This document shows, one piece after another, positions 45,488 to 54,800 of a DNA stretch of 64,000 bases. Under the pieces are notes generated by a model. That model was not told the origin of the DNA and did no database searches. It worked only from the letters and a program-made list of their open reading frames with translations. The stretch's first letter is position 1. The number at the start of each line of letters is the position of its first letter. This DNA comes from Aquabacter spiritensis (lineage in GTDB: Bacteria; Pseudomonadota; Alphaproteobacteria; Rhizobiales; Xanthobacteraceae): contig NZ_SMAI01000007.1 in NCBI RefSeq assembly GCF_004346185.1, forward strand, positions 124,001 through 188,000, read 5' to 3'. The position numbers were made by a program, and so were the translations under genes.

Positions 45488-45516
45488 CCGGTCAGCTTGC
45501 GGTGCAGGCTGACCGG
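45488..45516 (-). promoter_or_regulatory. Strong intercistronic hairpin between the binding-protein gene and livH
   Basis: CCGGTCAGC (45488-45496) pairs perfectly with GCTGACCGG (45508-45516); the stem continues inward through a G-U pair and three more pairs to a 3-base loop. No T-run follows on the minus strand. Placed after the first gene of an ABC operon, it most likely protects the binding-protein message or partly terminates, so that more binding protein than permease is made. Confidence 0.6.
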
Positions 45517-45532
45517 CGCGTGCTCCCGCGGA

Positions 45533-46765
45533 TCAGGATTTCGGCCAGACCGGGCTGCGCACCGCGTCGTCCTTCGGCCAGATCAGATAAGGCAGGCCCT
45601 GCTGCCACTGGATCAGCCCGACCGCGCCACCGATGCGCCGCCCCTTGGCGTCGAAGGCGAGCTTGTCGCCGAGATAGAAGTCCGCCGGGCCGTCCTTGCG
45701 GTCGGTGGCGCGCAGCGCCTGCATCACCTTCTCGCCGTCCGCGGACCCGGCGCGCTCCAGCGCGTCGCGGATCAGCATCACGTCGCCATAGGTGCTGATC
45801 GTGTCCTGGCCGAGCCACGGCTCGCCGCTGCGGCTGGTGAGGCCCGGCAGCGCCGCCGCCTGCGACTTGGAGGGCCAGTTGGGGGCGACCAGGATCAGCC
45901 CTTCCAGAAGCTCCGGCCCGACCGCCTTCAGCATTTCCGGGCTGGCGAACTGCACCCCGACCGTCACGGTCGGCAGCTTGCCTTTGCCCAGGCCGAACTC
46001 GTTCATCTTGGTCAGGACCAGCTTGGCGTCGGGAAAGCCGGTCGAATAGAACAGAAGGAAGTCCGGCCGGGTGGCGCGCAGCTTCTGCACCATGGAGGTC
46101 GCGTCGTTCAGCGGCGGCGTGAACACCTCGTCGGCCACCACCTGCACGCCGAGCTTCTGGAACCCGCCGTCGCGCAACGGCGTGACGAAGGCCTGCGAGG
46201 CGGCGGTGCTGTCGGAGATGATCGCGACCTTGGTCGGCCGCTTGCCGGAGGCGGTCTGCGCCATGTCGAGCACGGTCGGCATGGCGTTGAGCGCGAGCTG
46301 GCTCGCCACCGGCACGGTCTGGACGACATAATTGAAGCCGCGGTCGGTGATCTGGTCGGCATAAGACAGCGTCACCCAGGGCAGGCCTGCCCGCTCGGTC
46401 ACTTCGGTCACGGCGAGGGTGAGCGAGGAGCTCCAGGCGCCGGTTCCCGCGACCACGCCCTGGCGGTTTGCGACCAGACGCTGGGCGGCGTTCTTCGCCG
46501 TCTCCACCTTGTCGCCGGCATCCTCGACGAGCAGCGTGAGCTTCGCCCCGCCGAGCGCCTTGATGCCGCCGGCGGCATTGATGTCGGCGATCGCCAGTTC
46601 CGCGCCCTTGCGCATCAGGTCGCCCTGGCGGGCCATGGGGCCGGAGACCGGCGCGATGAGCGCGATCTTCAGATCGTCCGCGGCCTGCGCCGGCGCCCCG
46701 AGAAGCGCCGGAGCCAGCATGGCACAGGCGAGCAACCCCTTCGAATTCCGTGCAATCCAGCCCAT
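45533..46765 (-). CDS. ABC transporter substrate-binding protein (LivJ/LivK-like)
   Basis: Periplasmic type-I binding protein of 410 residues with a signal peptide (GLLACAMLAPALLGAPAQAA). The fold starts DLKIALIAPVSGPMARQG and continues GAELAIADINAAGGIKALGG, VVAGTGAWSSSLTLAVTEV and KVAIISDSTAASQAF. GGGAGG lies 8 bases before the chosen ATG. It heads the operon with livH, the livM-livG fusion, livF and a cyclase-type hydrolase. The binding pocket cannot be read by eye, so the ligand is not assigned; the enzyme context argues for a carboxylate or cyclic amide rather than a branched-chain amino acid. Confidence 0.9.
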   Translation of the reverse strand: MGWIARNSKGLLACAMLAPALLGAPAQAADDLKIALIAPVSGPMARQGDLMRKGAELAIADINAAGGIKALGGAKLTLLVEDAGDKVETAKNAAQRLVANRQGVVAGTGAWSSSLTLAVTEVTERAGLPWVTLSYADQITDRGFNYVVQTVPVASQLALNAMPTVLDMAQTASGKRPTKVAIISDSTAASQAFVTPLRDGGFQKLGVQVVADEVFTPPLNDATSMVQKLRATRPDFLLFYSTGFPDAKLVLTKMNEFGLGKGKLPTVTVGVQFASPEMLKAVGPELLEGLILVAPNWPSKSQAAALPGLTSRSGEPWLGQDTISTYGDVMLIRDALERAGSADGEKVMQALRATDRKDGPADFYLGDKLAFDAKGRRIGGAVGLIQWQQGLPYLIWPKDDAVRSPVWPKS

Positions 46766-47029
46766 GTCCCGGCCTCCCGATATCGTTTTCGCGCCTTTGA
46801 CCGGCGCTTTGATCGGCAGCTTAGGAGAAGCGGCGCATGCACTCTCATAATAATTGATCGTGCGAGGATGCGTTTTCGGCATAGCGAAGGCGCCGCCGGG
46901 CGGCGGGAGGGCCGTCGCGCGGCGCCTGCTTTCCCCACTGTCGGGGGGCGCGGCGCGCCCGCGCGCGATTGCGCGCCGGCGCGTCCGGGCCTACGAAGTC
47001 TCCCCCGTTCGACCGCCAGGAATGCCCCC

Positions 47030-47731
47030 ATGTCGCTGGACCCCGAGGTCATCGAGACGCTGCGCGCCGTCTCCACCGCAACAATCACCACCATTCTTCT
47101 GAAGAAGGGCCTGCGGAACGTCTGGCTGCGCGGCACCCGCCCGCTGCAGCCGGGGCAGACCCGGCTCGTCGGGCCGGCCTTCACGCTGCGCTTCGTGCCG
47201 GCGCGCGAAGACCTCGCCACGCCCGCCTCCTGGGCCTCGCCGATCTCCACCCGCGCCGCGATCGAGGCGATGCCGGACGGCTGTATCGCGGTCGCCGACG
47301 CGATGGGCGTCACCCATGCCGGGATCTTCGGCGACATTCTGTGCGCCCGCATGCAGCAGCGGAAGGTCGAGGCGCTGGTCACGGACGGCGTGCTGCGCGA
47401 CCTCGCGGGCTGCCTCGCGACCGGCCTGCCGATCTGGTGCCAGGGCGCGGCGGCGCCCCCCTCGGTGGCCGGCCTCACCTTCGTCGCCTGGCAGCAGCCG
47501 ATCGCCTGCGGCGGCGTCGCGGTGTTCCCGGACGACGTGATCGTCGCCGATGGTGACGGCGCCGTGGTGATCCCGCAGGCTCTGGTCGGCGAGGTCCTCG
47601 CCGAGGCGCCGGAGCAGGAGCGCATGGAGGAATGGATCATGGGCGAAGTGCTGAACGGCGCCGCGCTGCCCGGCCTCTATCCCATGAATGCCGAGACCAA
47701 GGCGCGCTACGAGGCGTCCAAATCCGACTGA
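47030..47731 (+). CDS. RraA-like protein (possible aldolase/decarboxylase)
   Basis: A 233-residue protein of the RraA/4-hydroxy-4-methyl-2-oxoglutarate aldolase superfamily. The family pocket is visible as ADAMGVTHAGIFGDILCARM followed by ALVTDGVLRD, where Asp and Arg of DGVLRD bind pyruvate and metal in the aldolases. The ending ADGDGAVVIPQALVGEVL is also typical. Most such proteins outside Gammaproteobacteria are metal-dependent lyases rather than RNase E regulators. It is divergent from the binding-protein gene of the branched-chain-type ABC operon and may act on the same substrate. Confidence 0.86.
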   Translation: MSLDPEVIETLRAVSTATITTILLKKGLRNVWLRGTRPLQPGQTRLVGPAFTLRFVPAREDLATPASWASPISTRAAIEAMPDGCIAVADAMGVTHAGIFGDILCARMQQRKVEALVTDGVLRDLAGCLATGLPIWCQGAAAPPSVAGLTFVAWQQPIACGGVAVFPDDVIVADGDGAVVIPQALVGEVLAEAPEQERMEEWIMGEVLNGAALPGLYPMNAETKARYEASKSD

Positions 47732-47866
47732 GACCGGGCGCGCCCGGCGCCGCATCTGTGGCAATTATGCCATGGCGAGATGAAATGCAGCGTCGGGCGT
47801 GAAACCCGTCGACCCAAACCGCTCCTGCGCCGTTGTGCCTGCGATCCCCCTCGGATGGAGCGTCCC

Positions 47867-48571
47867 ATGAAAAAGATCCTGTTGTCCGGCGCCGCCCTTC
47901 TGGCCTTGGCCGCGCCGGCGGCCGCCGCCGATCTCGCCCGCTACCCCGTCAAGGCCGCCGCCCCCGTCGCCGTCCCGGTCTTTTCGTGGACCGGCTTCTA
48001 TATCGGCGGCAATGTCGGCTGGGCCTGGCTCAACAACGAATTGTCGGTCTCCCCGGCGTTCGGCATCCCGCCGACCAGCATCAGCATCGGCGATGCCAAC
48101 GGCTTCACCGGCGGTCTGCAGGCCGGCTACAATTGGCAGTTCGTGAACAATGTGGTGCTCGGCATCGAGGCCGACGTGCAATGGGCCGATCTCGGCTCCA
48201 GCAGCGTCGTGATCGTTCCGGCCGGCCCGTTCGCCGCCGGCGTGTCCTCCGCCAGCCTCGACGTCTACGGCACGGTGCGCGCCCGCCTCGGCTATGTCTT
48301 CGACCGCGTTTTGCCTTACGTCACCGGCGGTCTCGCCTGGGGCACGACCGATTACGGCAGCATCTACGGCGTCGACACCTCCAAGACCAATTGGGGCTGG
48401 ACCGTCGGCGGCGGCGTCGAATACGCCATCACCAACAATTGGACGGCCAAGATCGAATACCAATATATCGACCTGGAAGGCAGCAGCTACACCATTCCCG
48501 GCACGCTCGGCTCGATCAGCGCCGACACCCAGCTCAACGTCGTGAAGCTCGGCGTCAACTACAAGTTCTGA
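47867..48571 (+). CDS. Outer-membrane beta-barrel protein (Omp25/31-like porin family)
   Basis: A 234-residue outer-membrane protein. A signal peptide (KKILLSGAALLALAAPAAAA) precedes SWTGFYIGGNVGWAW, the family hallmark of rhizobial small barrels. The rest alternates in beta-strand fashion (GGLQAGYNWQFVNNVVLGIE, YGTVRARLGYVFDRVLPYVT, WTVGGGVEYAITNNWTAKIE, YQYIDLEG) and ends in YKF, the terminal aromatic that the BAM machinery recognises. GGAG lies 7 bases before the ATG. A strong hairpin follows. Confidence 0.93.
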   Translation: MKKILLSGAALLALAAPAAAADLARYPVKAAAPVAVPVFSWTGFYIGGNVGWAWLNNELSVSPAFGIPPTSISIGDANGFTGGLQAGYNWQFVNNVVLGIEADVQWADLGSSSVVIVPAGPFAAGVSSASLDVYGTVRARLGYVFDRVLPYVTGGLAWGTTDYGSIYGVDTSKTNWGWTVGGGVEYAITNNWTAKIEYQYIDLEGSSYTIPGTLGSISADTQLNVVKLGVNYKF

Positions 48572-48605
48572 GCCCCGGCCCCGCCGGAAGCATCCAGTTC
48601 CCGCG

Positions 48606-48634
48606 CCGGCCGGATCGTTCCGCGATCCGGCCGG
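48606..48634 (+). terminator. Hairpin terminator after the outer-membrane protein gene
   Basis: CCGGCCGGATCG and CGATCCGGCCGG form a perfect 12-bp stem with a 5-base loop, 34 bases after the stop; a short GTTTG follows. The remaining 260 bases up to the autotransporter hold no further gene and should carry its promoter, which I could not identify with confidence. Confidence 0.6.
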
Positions 48635-48897
48635 ATGCGTTTGGGCTCCGGCAAACCCAGATTCCGCCTGCCTCCGGCTCCCCCGATCTGTCCGAAAGTT
48701 GAAGACCTCCCCCTTGTGGAGGGCGGATGCCCTCGGCTACCTTCGGTCAAGCTTGAATGCTGCGGGGCAAGGGCAGCAGGCTGGAGCATGCGTTGACGGC
48801 GCGGCGCGGGGAAGGCGCCGCGCCGGCGCGTGAATGCAACCCGTCCGTTCCCGGCCACGCACGCTTCGGCATGAGCGTGCAGGGTGTGGTGGGAAAC

Positions 48898-51800
48898 ATG
48901 CGTCAGAACCGGTCGTTGCGCAACCTGCTGCTGCAGGCCACCATTCTGAGTGGTCCGATCGTCGGCGTCGCCGCGCTTCCCAGTGCGGCCCAGGCGCAGA
49001 GTTGCTGGGTCGATTCCGCCAACGTCGCATGCACCGTGAGCGCCACAGCGGTCTCGGTCGACGGGAACGGCACCAACGGCGCCAACAGCGACGATACCGA
49101 CGACCGCGGCGGGCCGGGCAACCCCGGCGCGGCCGTGGCGATCGTGAATCCGGGGCCGCTCAGCATCCTGATCTCCGGCTCCGCGAACGGCGGCAATGGC
49201 GGCGAAGGCTACAATGCCGGCTTCTTCGAAAGCGCGTCCACCGGCGGCAATGGCGGGACGGCCGGCAGCGTGACGGTCACCAATAGCGGGGCGATCACGG
49301 CGCTCGCCGCCAACCCGGGCGCTGCGATCTTCGCCACCGCGATCGGCGGCACCGGCGGGAAAGGCGGCGACGGAAGCAGCGACAATGGCGGCGAGCCCGG
49401 CGGGCTCGGAAATACGGGCGGCACCGTCCGCGTGACCAATACCGCCAGCATTTCCACCGCGGCGGCCTCTTCCGCCGGCATCTTCGCCATCGCCAGCGGC
49501 GGCGTCGGCGGCATCGGCGGCGGCAATGGCGGGGAGTCCTTCTCCGGCCCGAGTTCCAAAGGCGGCACCGGCGGAACGGCTGCCATCGTCAATTCGGCGA
49601 GCGTCACCACCCAGAGCAATTACAGCATCGCCTTGCTGGCGGTCGCGGCGGGCGGCGCCGGCGGCGCGGGATCGGGCTTCAAGAACTCGACTTTCTCGTA
49701 CGGATCGGGCGGCGCCGGCGGCAATGCCTATCTGAATTCCAGCGTCGCCCAACAGAAGGCGATCACGATCGGCCTCGCCTCCGCCTCGGTCAACAATTCC
49801 GGAGCCCTCACCACCAACGGCAAATATTCCTCCGGGATCTGGGTGTTCGCGTCGGGCGGCGCTGGCGGGCCGGCGGGCAACCAGACGAACTATAACGGCG
49901 GAGCGGCCGGCAATGGCGGCGGTGCCTATGCCGTCAATTCCGGGGCCATCGTCGCGTCCGGCGATCTGGCGCGCGGCGTCGGCGCCGTGGCGAACGGCGG
50001 CGCGGGCGGGGCCGGCGGCTATAACGGCCCCCTTCCCTATGGCGGCGGCTATTCCTATGGCGGGGCCGGCGGCTCCGGTGGCAATGCCGGCGTCGTCACG
50101 ATCCGCACCATATCCGGCTCATCGATCTCGGCGTCCGGCACGGGCTCGAACGCGGTCTATGGCGGGGCCGTCGGCGGCGCGGGCGGCGCGGCCGGCTACG
50201 GTGCGGACTTCTTTTACTCCAACCAAGGCGGCGCCGGCGGCGCGGGCGGCACGGTCTTCATCTACCATAGCGGCGTCGCGCTGACGAACGGCGCCTCCGC
50301 CGCCGCCATCTATGCCAATGCCTCCGGCGGCGCGGCCGGCGTCATGCTGAAGAAAATTGCCGGCTATGGCGGCCTGTCCGGCGGCAATGGCGGATATGCG
50401 AAAGTCCAGGCGGCCCTCGCCCCGGGGCCCAATGGCACTCCCACCACCCAGGGCGCCAATTCCCCCGGCGTGCTGGTGAACGTGGCCGGCGGGGCGGGCG
50501 GCGTTGGCCGGAACGGCGGATCCGGCGGATCCGGCGGAACCGCAACGGTTTACGTCAGCGGCACGATCGCCACCACCGGCGACGGCTCCATCGGCATCTC
50601 CGTTGTGGCGAACGGCGGCACTGGCGGTGCGGCCCAGGTCGATCCCTCCGGCAATGTCGGTGTCGGCGGCGGCGGCGGGACCGCCGGAAGCGCGACCGTC
50701 ACCAGCAAGGCGACGATCTCGACCCAGGGCTATGGCGCCTCCGGCATCGCGGTCAGCACGATGGGGGGATCCACAGGCACCTCCGCCCCCTTCGTGTCGC
50801 CGACCAATGCCGGCGACGGCGGAAGTATCACGCTGCACAGCTACGGCGCGATCACGGCGACCAATCCGCAGATGGCCGGCGGCATCCTGGTCAATAGCAG
50901 CGGCGGGACCGCTTACACCCCGGGCAAGGGCGGCAAGGGGGGCAATGCCACCGTGTTCGTCTACGGCTCGGTCGCGACCTACGGCACCGACAACCCGCCC
51001 AAATCCAATCCCTATCAGGTCATGTCGCCGGCGATCAGCGTCGTCGCCAGCGGCGGGGCGGGGGGAACGGGCACGGTCCCCAACAGCTATGTGAACATCG
51101 GGCCCGGCGGCGCCGGCGGAACCATCGCCATCACCGTGAAGCCGCTGACCGCCGGAACCACCCTCGCCCTCTCCACCCAAGGCAATTATTCCCCCGCCAT
51201 CTATCTGAGCGGAAGCGGCGGCAATGGCGGCACGGCCACCTACAACATCGACTATGTGAACAATGGCGGGCCCGGCGGGGCGGGGTCGAACATTACCGCG
51301 ACGGTGGGGGCGAACGTCACGATCTCCACCCACGGCGTGTTCTCGCCCGGCATCCAGGCCTCCAGCATCGGGGGCAATGGCGGCAACGGCGCGGGCGGGA
51401 CGCGGAACTCCCTTGCCGGCGGCAATGGCGGCAATGGCGGCGCGGCCGGCGTCATCACCATCACCAACAGTGCCAACATCGCGACCACGGGCCTCTATTC
51501 CCCCGCCATCCAGGCCCAGAGCGCCGGCGGCAATGCCGGCAACGGCGCCGACGGCGACGATGACGGCGGCGACGGCGGGGCGGGCGGAACGGCCGCCGCG
51601 GCGAACGGCTACGGCGTGTCGGTGGTGAATTTCGGCAATCTCTCGACGCAGCGCTCCTATTCCTCCGGCATCAGCGTCTCCAGCCTCGGCGGCAATGGTG
51701 GGATCGGTGGCGACGGCGGCGACAAAGGCGGAGCGGCGAAGGCCGGCGGCACCGGCGGTGACGCCTATGCCGCCAATCACGGCACGATCCAGACCAGCGG

Positions 51801-54800
51801 CGACAACAGCTCCGGCATTCTCGGCATCTCGATCGGCGGCGGCGGCGCGACCGGCGGCAGCGCCGACGCCGCCGGCCTGATCGTGTTCGCGACCGGCGGC
51901 GCGGGCGGCCCGGGCGCCGCCGCGGGCGTGGTCAACATCACCAATTACGAGACCATCACCACCTCCGGAATGAGCTCGAACGGCATCTCCGCTTTCAGCA
52001 TGGGCGGCGGCGGCGGCATCGGCGGCAGCGTCTCCTCCTTCTCGGGATCGTTCGGCTTTCCCACGGTGAACATCACGGTGGGCGGCAAGGGCGGATCGGG
52101 CGCGTTCGGCGGCACGATCACCCTCACCAATTACGGCGACATCACCACCAGCGGCTTCGATTCGGCGGGACTGCGCGCCTTCACCGCGGGCGGGGCGGGC
52201 GGAGCGGGCGGGTCGGCGAGTTCGACCAGCTTCTCGCTGGGCTTCTACAAGCCGCTGCCCTCCATCAATGTCGGCATTTCGATCGGCGGCGGCGGCGGCA
52301 CCGGCGGCAATGGCGGCAATGTCAATATCACCAATGTCGGATCGATCATCACCACCGCCGACCAGGCGTCCGGCATCTTCGCGCTCAGCATCGGCGGCGG
52401 CGGCGGCGACGGCGGCAACGCGACCACCAACATCTATTCCTACGGCACCTCCCCCCAGATCGACATTTCGGTCTCCATCGGCGGGTCGGGCGGCTCCGGC
52501 GGCAATGGCGGCAACATCACGCTCGCGAACAATGACGGCACCATCTCGACCCTCGGCTTCGCCGCCGACGGCCTGCAGGCGGTGAGCATCGGCGGTGGCG
52601 GCGGAAACGGCGGCACCGGCACGTCCTATATCCAAACCACCCTGCCCGTCGTCGGCCAGTATCTCGACTATCTGCCGATCCCTTTCGGCAGCACCTACAG
52701 CGCCTCGGTCTCGATCGGCGGCGACGGCGGCAGCGGCGGCGTCGGCGGAAACCTGACGCTCTCCAACAGCATGGACATTACGACCGCCGGCATCGATGCG
52801 CGCGGCATCGTCGCCCAGTCGATCGGCGGCGGCGGCGGCATTGCCGCGGCAGGTCAGGGCTCCTCCTCCGCGACCATGACGATCAACGTCAATGTCGGCG
52901 GCAATGGCGGCGGCGGCGGCAATGGCGGCACCGTCCAGGTCACCAACGAAAAGGGCGCGACCATCACCACGATGTCGGACGGCGCGCACGGCATTTTCGC
53001 CCAGTCGGTCGGCGGCAGCGGCGGCTCGGCCGGCACCTCGTCGGCGGACGCCTTCGATTCGGAACTCACCGCGCTCGGCCAATTGGTCGTGAACAATCTG
53101 CTCGAACAGGCGATCAGTTATTACGCGGCGGAGGCGGCCCACGCGATCGGGCTGCACCCGGACTTCCCGGCGAGCGTCAGCCTCAGCGTCGCGATCGGCG
53201 GCAAAGGCGGCGGCGGCGGCAAGGGCGGCGACCTGACGATCCAGAATTTCGGCAACATCTTCACCGGCGCGGGGGTCGCCTCCGGCGGCGACGTTGCGAT
53301 CGGCATCTTCGCCCAGTCGATCGGCGGCGGCGGCGGGGTCGGCGGCCACGCCTCCGTGGCGGGCGCCCGCATCGTCAATGGCGATGTCGCCCTGGGCGGC
53401 AATGGCGGCGCCTACGGCAAAGGCGGAACGGTGAGCGTGACCTCGTCCGGGGCGATCATCACCGAGGGCGATTCCGCTTTCGGTATCCTCGCCCAGTCGA
53501 TCGGCGGCGGCGGCGGCATTGGCGGGCTCGCGACCGGCGCCTCGCAGCTCTCGATGGGCAGCAGCCTGAGCCTCGGCGGCGCCCTCGCGAACAATGCCGA
53601 CGGATCGGGCGGCGGCACCGTCACCATCTCCAGCACCCTGGTCTCGACCGCAGGCGTCGAGGCCCACGCGATCGTCGGCCAATCGGTCGGCGGCGGCGGC
53701 GGCCTCGCCTTCCTCAATCCGGCCAATTCCCTGCTGCTGGGCCAGGCCAGCTACCAGGAGGCGCTGCTCGCCCAGTTCGAGACCTATTTCCCGATCGGCC
53801 CGTACAACACGCTCGCCGACATGCAGACCTATTTCGAGAGCCAGGTGTCCATCTCGTCCGGGACGCTCACTCTGACCCTCGGCGGCACCCAGGCCTCATC
53901 CAGTCAGGCGAACGGCCTCGGCGGCGGCAACACCGTGACCATCACCAATGAGGGAACGATCGCCACGACCGGCGTCGCGGCCTTCGGCATTCTCGCCCAG
54001 TCGATCGGCGGCGGCGGCGGCTTCGCGACCGATGGCGGCGGCACCGGCATGGCGTCGCTCACCGTCACCGGCAGCTTCGGCAATAAAGGCGACGGCTCGG
54101 TCGATCAGAGCGGCGGAGCGGTGGTCGTCCAGTTCGCCCCGAACAGCTCGATCGAAACAAGCGGCGCGGGTGCGACGGCGGTGGTCGCCCAGTCGATCGG
54201 CGGCGGCGGCGGCTATACCGGGGCGATCGACGGCACCGTGCCGGCCTACCAGACCTTCATGACCTCCGGCGCGGGCTTCGGTCTGGCGCTGAACGCCAAC
54301 ACCGGGGGCGGCCCCGTCACGCTCACCTCGCTCGGCGCGACCACGATCACGACCACCGGCGCGAATGCCCACGGCCTGTTCGCCCAGAGCCTGAGCGGCG
54401 GCGGTGGACTGGTCGGCACCGCAGGCTCCGCCAGCGTGCCCGCCGGCATCCTGATGCCCAGCAATACCGGCAATACGACGCGCGGCACCGGCTACGATTT
54501 CGGCTCCGGCTTCGCCCCCGGCGCGATCACGGTCGTCTATGAGGGCTCGATCTCCACCTCCGGCGCGGGCTCGGTCGCGATCTTCGCGCAGAGCGGCGTC
54601 CAGGGCACGTCCGGCGCGATCGACCGGACCGCCTCGACCGTCACCTCGGGCGCGATCTCGATCACCGTGGGCGGGGGCACCATCGCCGGCGGCAGCGGCA
54701 GCGGCGCCGCGATCATGATCGACGGCGGCGGCAGCAACACGATCACCGTCAATTCCAATACAGTGGTCGGCGCGGCGTCCAGCCTCGCCATCTTCTCCCC

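Noticed and set aside
44399-47731. Very long plus-strand frame ending in the RraA-like protein
   Set aside because: Only the last 233 codons are real. The part before runs antisense to livH and the binding-protein gene and has no domain.
50119-53682. Open frame of 1,187 codons on the minus strand opposite the autotransporter
   Set aside because: It mirrors the Gly-rich repeats of the plus-strand gene, which lack stop complements in that frame. It is Ala/Asp/Arg-rich without domains, and the plus-strand gene has a signal peptide, repeats and a barrel.
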